DNA from: Macrostomum hystrix
Taxonomy: Eukaryota; Platyhelminthes; Macrostomidae
Assembly: GCA_950097015.1 (NCBI GenBank)
Contig: CATNEN010000005.1
Coordinates: forward strand, 1,612,001-1,676,000
Direction: 5' to 3'
Length of the DNA: 64,000 nucleotides
Shown: piece after piece, positions 56,252 to 64,000 of the stretch
Numbering within the stretch: position 1 is the stretch's first letter
Layout of the letters: each line of letters starts with the position of its first letter
Made by a program: the position numbers and the translations under genes
Notes under the pieces: generated by a model
Databases searched by the model: none
What the model saw: only the letters and a program-made list of their open reading frames with translations
What the model was told of the DNA's origin: nothing

Positions 56252-56575
56252 GGGGGACTCAACCGGAATCTATAGAGCATCGCCAGGCCTTTCGAACGAC
56301 ACCAAAATCAGTTCCCGGGGACCTCGGGAACTGTCTCGAATCGGCCCGAGAAGGATGTAGGAAGCATTGACTTTATGGAAAGTCAAGGACATTGACTGAT
56401 AACAAGTCAAACTCATGGAATTCTAAAAATAGCCACAACTTTCTGTCCCGACCATCTAGTGGTGCCGGACTGGCGCCTCTAGACTCAGGGCGTCAACCTC
56501 TAGTCGAGAAATGTCATTTCCAACATTGCCCGCCAATGACTGAAATTTCGACCTTGGCAAATTTTCTACTAAATC
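56252..56575 (+). repeat. 380-bp satellite block B
   Basis: Same boundaries as block A. Paired with block C 681 bp further on. Confidence 0.92.
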
Positions 56576-56932
56576 TATGAGGGCCGATTCCTATGAGGGC
56601 CGATTCCTATGAGAGCCGATTCCTATGAGAGCCGATTCCTATGAGAGCCGATTCCTATGAGACCCTATTCCTATGAGGGCCGATTCCTATGAGAGCCGAT
56701 TCCTATGAGAGCCGATTCCTATGAGAGCCGATTCCTATGAGACCCGATTCCTATGAGGGCCGATTCCTATGAGAGCCGATTCCTATGAGAGCCGATTCTT
56801 ATGAGAGCCGATTCCTAGGAGAGCCGATTCCTATGAGACCCGATTCCTATGAGGGCCGATTCCTATGAGAGCCGATTCCTATGAGAGCCGATTCCTATGA
56901 GAGCCGATTCCTAGGAGAGCCGATTCCTTTGA

Positions 56933-57256
56933 GGGGGACTCAACCGGAATCTATAGAGCATCGCCAGGCCTTTCGAACGACACCAAAATCAGTTCCCGGG
57001 GACCTCGGGAACTGTCTCGAATCGGCCCGAGAAGGATGTAGGAAGCATTGACTTTATGGAAAGTCAAGGACATTGACTGATAACAAGTCAAACTCATGGA
57101 ATTCTAAAAATAGCCACAACTTTCTGTCCCGACCATCTAGTGGTGCCGGACTGGCGCCTCTAGACTCAGGGCGTCAACCTCTAGTCGAGAAATGTCATTT
57201 CCAACATTGCCCGCCAATGACTGAAATTTCGACCTTGGCAAATTTTCTACTAAATC
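56933..57256 (+). repeat. 380-bp satellite block C
   Basis: Same boundaries as block B. The B-C pair recurs as D-E 2937 bp downstream. Confidence 0.92.
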
Positions 57257-59188
57257 TATGAGGGCCGATTCCTATGAGGGCCGATTCCTATGAGAGCCGA
57301 TTCCTATGAGAGCCGATTCCTATGAGAGCCGATTCCTATCGGTTCCTATGAGACCCGATTCCTATGAGAGCCGATTCCTATGACAGCCGATTCCTATGAG
57401 AGCCGATTCCTATGAGAGCCGATTCCTATCGGTTCCTATGAGAGCCGTTTCCTATGAGACCCGATTCCTATGAGAGCCGATTCCTATGAGGGCCGATTCC
57501 TATGAGAGCCGATTCCTATGAGACCCGATTCCTATGAGAGCCGATTCGTATGAGAGCCGATTCCTATGAGAGCCGATTCCTATCAGGGCCGATTCCTATG
57601 AGGGCCGATTCCTATGAGGGCCAATTCCTATGAGGGCCGATTCCTTTGAGAGCCGATTCCTATGAGAGCCGAATCCTATGAGAGCCGATTCCTATAAGAG
57701 CCGATTCCTATGAGAGCCGATTCCTTTCAGAGCCGATTCCTATGAGAGCCGATTCCTATGAGGGCCGATTCCTATGAGAGCCGATTCCTATGAGACCCGA
57801 TTCCTATGAGAGCCGATTCCTATCAGAGCCGATTCCTATGAGGGCCGATTCCTATGAGAGCCGATTCCTATGAGAGCCGGTTCCTATGAGAGCCGATTCC
57901 TATGAGAGCCGATTCCTATGAGAGCCGATTCCTATGAGAGCCGATTCCTATGAGAGCCGATTCCTATGAGACCCGATTCCTATGAGGGCCGATTCCTATG
58001 AGGGCCGATTCCTATGAGAGCCGATATTATGAGAGCCGATTCCTATGAGAGCCGATTCCTATGAGAGCCGATTCCTATGAGGGCCGATTCCTATGAGAGC
58101 CGATTCCTATGAGAGCCGATTCCTATGAGAGCCGATTCGTATGAGAGCCGATTCCTATGAGGGCCGATTCCTATGAGAGCCGATTCCTATGAGAGCCGAT
58201 TCCTATGAGAGCCGATTCCTATGAGAGCCGATTCCTATGAGAGCCGATTCCTATGAGAGCCGATTCCTATGAGAGCCGATTCCTATGAGAGCCGATTCCC
58301 ATCGGTTCCTATGAGAGCCGATTCCTATGAGACCCGATTTCTATGAGAGCCGATTCCTATGAGACCCGATTCCTATGAGAGCCGGTTCCTATCGGTTCCT
58401 ATGAGAGCGGATTCCTATGAGAGCCGATTCCTATGTGAGCCGATTCCTATGAGACCCGATTCCTATGAGAGCCGATTCCTATGAGAGCCGATTCCTATGA
58501 GAGCCGATTCCTATGAGAGCCGATTCCTATGAGAGCCGATTCCTATGAGAGCCGATTCCTATGAGAGCCGATTCCTATGAGAGCCGATTCCTATGAGAGC
58601 CGAATCCTATGAGAGCCGATTCCTGTAAGAGCCGATTCCTATGAGAGCCAACTCCTTTCAGAGCCGATTCCTATGAGAGCCGATTCCTATGAGGGCCGAT
58701 TCCTATGAGAGCCGATTCCTATGAGAGCCGATTCCTATGAGAGCCGATTCCTATGAGAGCCGATTCCTATGAGGGCCGATTCCTATGAGAGCCGATTCCT
58801 ATGAGAGCCGATTCCTATGAGAGCCGATTCCTATGAGAGCCGATTCCTATGAGGGCCGATTCCTATGAGAGCCGATTCCTATGAGAGCCGATTCCTATGA
58901 GAGCCGATTCCTATGAGACCCTATTCCTATGAGGGCCGATTCCTATGAGAGCCGATTCCTATGAGAGCCGATTCCTATGAGAGCCGATTCCTATGAGACC
59001 CGATTCCTATGAGGGCCGATTCCTATGAGACCCGATTCCTATGAGAGCCGATTCCTCTGAGAGCCGATTCCTAGGAGAGCCGATTCCTATGAGACCCGAT
59101 TCCTATGAGGGCCGATTCCTATGAGAGCCGATTCCTATGAGAGCCGATTCCTATGAGAGCCGATTCCTAGGAGAGCCGATTCCTTTGA

Positions 59189-59512
59189 GGGGGACTCAAC
59201 CGGAATCTATAGAGCATCGCCAGGCCTTTCGAACGACACCAAAATCAGTTCCCGGGGACCTCGGGAACTGTCTCGAATCGGCCCGAGAAGGATGTAGGAA
59301 GCATTGACTTTATGGAAAGTCAAGGACATTGACTGATAACAAGTCAAACTCATGGAATTCTAAAAATAGCCACAACTTTCTGTCCCGACCATCTAGTGGT
59401 GCCGGACTGGCGCCTCTAGACTCAGGGCGTCAACCTCTAGTCGAGAAATGTCATTTCCAACATTGCCCGCCAATGACTGAAATTTCGACCTTGGCAAATT
59501 TTCTACTAAATC
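59189..59512 (+). repeat. 380-bp satellite block D
   Basis: 2937 bp after block B, same boundaries. Confidence 0.92.
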
Positions 59513-59869
59513 TATGAGGGCCGATTCCTATGAGGGCCGATTCCTATGAGAGCCGATTCCTATGAGAGCCGATTCCTATGAGAGCCGATTCCTATGAGAC
59601 CCTATTCCTATGAGGGCCGATTCCTATGAGAGCCGATTCCTATGAGAGCCGATTCCTATGAGAGCCGATTCCTATGAGACCCGATTCCTATGAGGGCCGA
59701 TTCCTATGAGACCCGATTCCTATGAGAGCCGATTCTTATGAGAGCCGATTCCTAGGAGAGCCGATTCCTATGAGACCCGATTCCTATGAGGGCCGATTCC
59801 TATGAGAGCCGATTCCTATGAGAGCCGATTCCTATGAGAGCCGATTCCTAGGAGAGCCGATTCCTTTGA

Positions 59870-60535
59870 GGGGGACTCAACCGGAATCTATAGAGCATCG
59901 CCAGGCCTTTCGAACGACACCAAAATCAGTTCCCGGGGACCTCGGGAACTGTCTCGAATCGGCCCGAGAAGGATGTAGGAAGCATTGACTTTATGGAAAG
60001 TCAAGGACATTGACTGATAACAAGTCAAACTCATGGAATTCTAAAAATAGCCACAACTTTCTGTCCCGACCATCTAGTGGTGCCGGACTGGCGCCTCTAG
60101 ACTCAGGGCGTCAACCTCTAGTCGAGAAATGTCATTTCCAACATTGCCCGCCAATGACTGAAATTTCGACCTTGGCAAATTTTCTACTAAATATTGCTCT
60201 TTGACAAGTTAGGTAGCCGCTCAGAGCCCAAGTTGGCTCCCAAAAGAAAATCTCGGGGGACTCAACCGGAATCTATAGAGCATCGCCAGGCCTTTCGAAC
60301 GACACCAAAATCAGTTCCCGGGGACCTCGGGAACTGTCTCGAATCGGCCCGAGAAGGATGTAGGAAGCATTGACTTTATGAAAAGTCAAAGACATTGACG
60401 GATAACAAGTCAAACTCATGGAATTCTAAAAATAGCCACAACTTTCTGTCCCGACCATCTAGTGGTGCCGGACTGGCGCCTCTAGACTCGGGGCGTCAAC
60501 CTCTAGTCGAGAAATGTCATTTCCAACATTGAAAT
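59870..60535 (+). repeat. 380-bp satellite block E/F, the complete tandem form
   Basis: It starts like the other blocks, but at ACTAAAT it continues with ATTGCTCTTTGACAAG and GAAAATCTCGGGGG into a second unit, giving a period of about 385 bp. It shows what the truncated blocks A-D have lost. The last unit stops at about 60535. Confidence 0.92.
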
Positions 60536-60574
60536 GCAAGAAGTCAAAGTTCTACTTTTAAGGTCGAAGGTGCC

Positions 60575-60884
60575 GTGTCGGCGGCAGCTGAATATGCCGA
60601 TGCAAAAAGTGCAAGTGCAATTGCAAAAAGTGCAAGTAGCTGCGTGTCTTGTGCTCGATAAAATATTGTTTTCAATTTTGTCGGTCGTGTTTTCGTGCAT
60701 TGAGGCGCAAATAAATATTCTCCCCTCCATTCTACCCCTTCTCCCCTCCATTTAGTACAAGCCAGTACAGGCACTGTGCGAGGCGCATACGCGGGTGCGA
60801 GTTCCGCAGTCTAGGGATCAAGTCAGCTGTACTTCATAAATGCACAGTTGCTCCAATGACCAAATCGCATGACCAAACTCACCG
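60575..60884. repeat. Dispersed repeat, second copy
   Basis: 60590-60734 matches 30607-30751. 60828-60884 (GTACTTCATAAATGCACAG and CATGACCAAACTCACC) matches 30841-30891 in inverse orientation. Confidence 0.75.
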
Positions 60885-60954
60885 AATAGTTGCAATTTCA
60901 ATTACTTCCCTTAAATTGCAGTAATTTAAACAACTAAATTTAATCTACTAAACT

Positions 60955-61228
60955 ATCTAATTTAAACTAACCCGCTATCGCTCCCACACGCTTCGCTTCG
61001 CTCATAGCTCTTGCTTCGCTCATAGCTCTCGCTTCGCTCATTTAAACTAATCCGCTATCGCTCCCACACGCTTCGCTTCGCTCATAGCTCTTGCTTCGCT
61101 CATAGCTCTTGCTTCCCTCATAGCTCTCGCTTCGCTCATTTAAACTAATCCGCTATCGCTCCCACACGCTTCGCTTCGCTCATAGCTCTTGCTTCGCTCA
61201 TAGCTCTCGCTTCGCTCATAGCTCAAAG
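60955..61228. repeat. Minisatellite of CGCTTCGCTCATAGCTC words
   Basis: Three units of about 80-100 bp, each with TCGCTCCCACACGCTTCGC and two or three copies of TTCGCTCATAGCTCT, joined by TTTAAACTAATCCGCTA. Confidence 0.9.
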
Positions 61229-61249
61229 GCCTAAAGTTTTAATTGCCAA

Positions 61250-61430
61250 AGTTAAAAAGTCAAAAGTCAAAGTCAAAGTTTTTTTATAAACAAAATAGGT
61301 TTCGCGTCTGTGCGTCAAACTTTTTTAGAATAAACATAAAAATATAATTGCAAAATTATATACAATAAAGTCAAAGTCAAAGTTTTTTATAAACAAAATA
61401 GGTTTCGCGTTTGTGCGTCAAACTAATAAG
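61250..61430. repeat. Tandem duplication of about 113 bp
   Basis: AAAGTCAAAGTCAAAGTTTT followed by ATAAACAAAATAGGTTTCGC and GTGCGTCAAACT occurs twice, at about 61257 and 61370. Confidence 0.85.
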
Positions 61431-61676
61431 CTGGAGAAGAAGGCCCCACGAAGGAAGGCTCCGTAAAAAAAGAAGGCGGCAAAGACAGAAATTGTGATGA
61501 CGACTAGCTTGAAAAGACTTGAAAACTCGCTAGCTCGTAGCTAACAGACTGCAAGATTAATGGCCTTGAGTAGCCTCTTAAACCGGTTGAGTAAAGTAGC
61601 ATTCACTGTTAGCGAATTAGCGAACTAATTCGCGAACTAAAATTAATTTGCTTAATTTTGCCTTTTGCTTTTCAAT

Positions 61677-62528
61677 ATGCAGGCCTCCCGACCTCCCCCT
61701 CGATTCACTCACAGACCTCAGCAAACCAACCCCCCATTGCGCAACATTCCCTCTCTGCTTAACACAGATTGGCGCATTGTTCACTCGCGTAAACACCCCA
61801 TGCGATCTGCACCCACGCGTCATGCACATGTAAATGCTCCTGCACCCCACGCGTCGGCACAGTTTGCTTCATCCCCCATTGCTCTTGCTAAGAATATGTT
61901 CGCCCCCATTGCTCATGAATTTGACATGCCTATGTCTGAGGAATTTACTCCCGAGATTGAACCTGCCGCTAAGTCCGTCACTAAGCCAAAGGCAGTCAAA
62001 TCGAAGTCCAAATCCAAATCGGAAGCCAAGCCTAAATCTCCTAGGCCAACTAAGGTTGAGCTTGTCACCCAGAAAAGCACTGAAGCTATTGTCATCGGCA
62101 GTATCGAAAAAGAAGATGTTCCTTTCCTTCTTGATACTGGAGCCCAGAATAATTTCCTAAGTAAATCTGTCTGGTCCAAAATCTTTAAACCCGAACAGAT
62201 TGAAATGACCGCAAAACGAGTGACCACCTTTGATGGCACATCCGTCCAACTAGAAGGAGAAGTGGTAGCCCCAGTAAAATTCGGAGACCTAGAGATAGAG
62301 ACAGAGTTCCTATTGTGTGGTCATGACTGTGACAATATCTTAGGCATGGAATTCTTTGTCGAGCATTGTGAAAGCATCCATTTATCTAAAGGCATGCTCA
62401 TTCTGAAGAAAGGCCCATGTATCCCAATGCAGTATACTCGACTCCCCATTAGAATCTGCAGAGTTTACACCCAGCGGCCTGTCACAATCCCCGCTAATTC
62501 CGCTCTGAGAATCCAGCTTGAGTCCTAA
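61677..62528 (+). CDS. Ty3/gypsy-like retropepsin reading frame
   Basis: 283 residues from the ATG at 61677. The N-terminal third is Pro/His-rich, followed by a Lys/Ser-rich stretch (residues about 100-122). A retropepsin domain follows: the catalytic motif FLLDTGAQNNFL, a middle strand TTFDGTSVQLEGE, and DNILGMEFF, the family's second signature. The end (RPVTIPANSALRIQ) resembles the linker before reverse transcriptase in Ty3/gypsy pol, but a stop follows and no RT is found downstream. It is either a pol fragment or a stand-alone retropepsin-like gene. Such enzymes act as dimers. A gag part is not recognisable. Confidence 0.75.
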   Translation: MQASRPPPRFTHRPQQTNPPLRNIPSLLNTDWRIVHSRKHPMRSAPTRHAHVNAPAPHASAQFASSPIALAKNMFAPIAHEFDMPMSEEFTPEIEPAAKSVTKPKAVKSKSKSKSEAKPKSPRPTKVELVTQKSTEAIVIGSIEKEDVPFLLDTGAQNNFLSKSVWSKIFKPEQIEMTAKRVTTFDGTSVQLEGEVVAPVKFGDLEIETEFLLCGHDCDNILGMEFFVEHCESIHLSKGMLILKKGPCIPMQYTRLPIRICRVYTQRPVTIPANSALRIQLES

Positions 62529-63070
62529 ACAGAAAACGTCGTCGATCCCTAATCAGAAAACGTCGATCCCTACCCTGTAAAAAATTCGGCTGCTTCTTCG
62601 GCGGTTTTTTTGTGCGAAATAGGAGTGGAATCTACCAAAATCCCCCTATCTCGCAAGAGTTAAAAAAACCACACAGGAAGCTGCCGATATAACCGCAAAT
62701 TGTGCGGAAACCGCCGAAGAATCACCCGAACCAGTGGCCCATGGGACAACCAGAGAATTAGTGTGCTACGCACATAATAGTGCAATAAAAGAAACTTCTG
62801 AATTTTTTTGTTACAATTGGCATGGCAAACTATGCTTAGTAAATGCTGTTACCTCACAGACTGCCAGGGAGTTAAGCAACCGCAGCGTTTCAAATGAAAC
62901 TCCAAGTCTATTGTTTTTCGTCTTATTGTCGGACATTAGTAGCTACAGTTGACTTGAAGTTCCAGGCCGACTGAAAAAAGTTTAATATTTATACAAATTG
63001 GAATATTTTATTTACCGCAAGATATTACTAAATAACCTAGTTAGAGCCGAACTACGATTCCTGCCATGAT
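62529..63070. other. Flank of the retropepsin frame
   Basis: Contains AAAACGTCG words in tandem at 62530-62565 and a 14-bp inverted pair (CTTCTTCGGCGGTTT near 62593, AAACCGCCGAAGAA near 62709). A 72-codon plus frame at 62734-62952 has no domain. No RT or LTR could be identified. Confidence 0.45.
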
Positions 63071-63074
63071 TAAA

Positions 63075-63275
63075 TGATTATGTCCATATTTTGTCTATGA
63101 TTGTCTATGGCTTTAGCTACGATTCCATGAGTGTCTATGACTTTAGCTACGATTCCATGAGTGTCTATGGCTTTAGCTACGATTCCATGAGTGTCTATGG
63201 CTTTAGCTACGATTCCATGAGTGTCTATGGCTTTAGCTACGATTCCATAGGAGTCCATGGCTTTAATAGGAGTCC
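63075..63275. repeat. 30-bp minisatellite (CTATGGCTTTAGCTACGATT)
   Basis: Five to six units of TGTCTATGGCTTTAGCTACG plus ATTCCATGAG, very similar to each other. It ends where the LINE begins. Confidence 0.93.
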
Positions 63276-63288
63276 ATGGCTCATCTGT

Positions 63289-64000
63289 GACCTCGAGCTA
63301 CGCGATCCGCTCTACCGTCCGCCAAAGCGGCCACCGCGGCGCTACTACCGCGCTCTCAAAGACGCCGGAACGCACTGCCACTTCGCTAGCGCCTTCATCA
63401 CTGCGCTCGGCGGCAAGCGTGGAGGTGCCGAGTACGCGGATGTGAGCGCCGCAGTACGAGCCGCCGCGGAACAAGCGGTCCCGTTGATGCAACCGGCCCA
63501 GCGTGGGCAGCCGGTCTGGCAAGACGACCCCGCGATTCAGCAAGCGAGGGAAGATCTGGAAGAGCTCCGTCTGAGCAGGCGACCTACTCGCGAGGCGGAG
63601 GAGGCTCTGGCGTCTGTCTATCTGCAGCGGCAGCAAGCCGCAGTTGATGAAGTTGTCAGGGCCGTCTCTGCCGCTGGGCCCGACGCCAGAGGGCGCGTGG
63701 CCTGGTCCGCCATTAATGCTCTGACAGGGCGGAAGCGGCGCATCCAACTGAATCTGGCAGGCGACACTGCAGATGAGCGCAGAAACGAGCTACGCGAGTT
63801 CTTCGCCGCCATAGTCAACGCGCCGCCACCCCCGCTGCCCAACATCCTGACGCTGCCGCCAGAGACGCCGTTGCCGTCAGAGGACAGTTTTAACGTTGCA
63901 CCAGTCACCATGGCTGAAGTCTTAATGCTCGCCCAGAAGACGCCGGGCGGCAAGGCGCTGGGTCCGGACGAGGTGCCCATCGAGGCGCTGCGCATCCACT
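63289..64000 (+). CDS. RTE-like LINE, 5'-truncated, runs off the window
   Basis: An open frame of 237 codons without a Met of its own, starting near DLELRDPLYRPP at 63289. It covers the linker after the endonuclease (YYRALKDAGTHCHF; QQAREDLEELRLSRR) and the first block of reverse transcriptase (TPGGKALGPDEVPIEALRIH). The composition and Ala/Arg-rich style match the fragments at 15425-16091 and 47160-47586, so it is probably the same family. Minus-strand frames here are shadows. The endonuclease itself is missing upstream, where the 30-bp minisatellite begins. Confidence 0.8.

Larger units (their letters stand above)
37715..59869. repeat. Giant 16-bp satellite (GAGAGCCGATTCCTAT) with higher-order structure
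   Basis: About 22 kb of a 16-bp monomer. Variants include GAGGGCC, GAGACCC, GACAGCC, TTCCTTT and a 10-bp partial monomer CGGTTCCTAT that forms 26-bp pairs. Rare variants mark large repeats: GAGGGCGGATTCC at about 37965, 40659 and 43940 (spacing 2694 and 3281 bp), and TTCCCATAGGTTCCCAT at about 40246, 43527 and 46140. In the right half, GCCGATATTATGAG recurs at about 49301, 51535, 52391, 55071 and 58023. Few ORFs occur because the period is not a multiple of three. Confidence 0.98.

Noticed and set aside
37715-59869. CRISPR-like regular direct repeats
   Set aside because: Repeats are contiguous with no unique spacers, and no cas genes are present. It is a eukaryotic satellite.
53093-60204. 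Conserved 62- to 69-codon frame found in five places (NSWNSKNSHNFLSRPSSGAG)
   Set aside because: It lies inside the 380-bp satellite blocks, which are near-identical copies. Conservation reflects recent amplification, not selection on a protein.
63298-63995. Two minus-strand frames at the right end
   Set aside because: Shadows of the RTE-like LINE frame on the plus strand, which carries the recognisable RT motif.

Overview
This window reads as nuclear DNA of an invertebrate animal. Genes are split by GT-AG introns (43 bp to about 1 kb). They encode animal-type proteins: the ciliary protein IFT52, a rhodopsin-type GPCR, a DEG/ENaC channel and a PIM-type kinase. The rest is mobile elements and tandem repeats. 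The mix suggests a lophotrochozoan or free-living flatworm (Macrostomum-like), but that is a guess from style and not from a diagnostic marker.

Layout. 0-7 kb: partial IFT52 (minus), a two-exon FSH1/OVCA2-type serine hydrolase (minus) whose intron is almost wholly a 16-bp minisatellite, and a two-exon GPCR (plus). 7.7-10 kb: a decayed mariner-type transposon and a 330-bp foldback repeat. 11.5-13.1 kb: an unbroken gene for a secreted lysozyme-like plus von Willebrand A protein. 13.4-15.2 kb: an LTR retrotransposon with LTRs identical by eye, a 5-bp target duplication and only integrase inside. 15.2-16.4 kb: a tRNA-headed repeat split by an RTE-like LINE fragment. 17.8-24.3 kb: a four-exon DEG/ENaC gene (minus) broken in its first exon by a 4.1-kb LINE on the opposite strand. 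That LINE has an exact 16-bp target duplication and carries a 2A ribosome-skipping motif ahead of an intact endonuclease-RT-RNase H frame. 24.3-28 kb: minisatellites. 28.4-29.6 kb: PIM-like kinase. 29.8-34.4 kb: more minisatellites, one built from tRNA B-box-like palindromes. 35.4-37.7 kb: a 380-bp satellite and the 3' half of another RNase H LINE.

37.7-60 kb is one giant array of a 16-bp monomer organised into higher-order repeats of about 2.6-3.3 kb. It holds one RTE-like LINE insertion and several blocks of the 380-bp satellite that were copied along with the array. 60.5-64 kb: dispersed repeats, a Ty3/gypsy-like retropepsin reading frame, a 30-bp minisatellite and the start of an RTE-like LINE that runs off the window.

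The host genes share no operon or pathway. The most noteworthy item is the recent, structurally intact 2A-bearing LINE inside a channel exon: removing the element and one duplicate copy leaves the channel frame in register. Next are the integrase-only LTR element, the lysozyme-like/VWA protein and the layered satellite. Most long open frames in the minisatellites come from repeat periods that are multiples of three or from stop-free sequence, and they are not genes.
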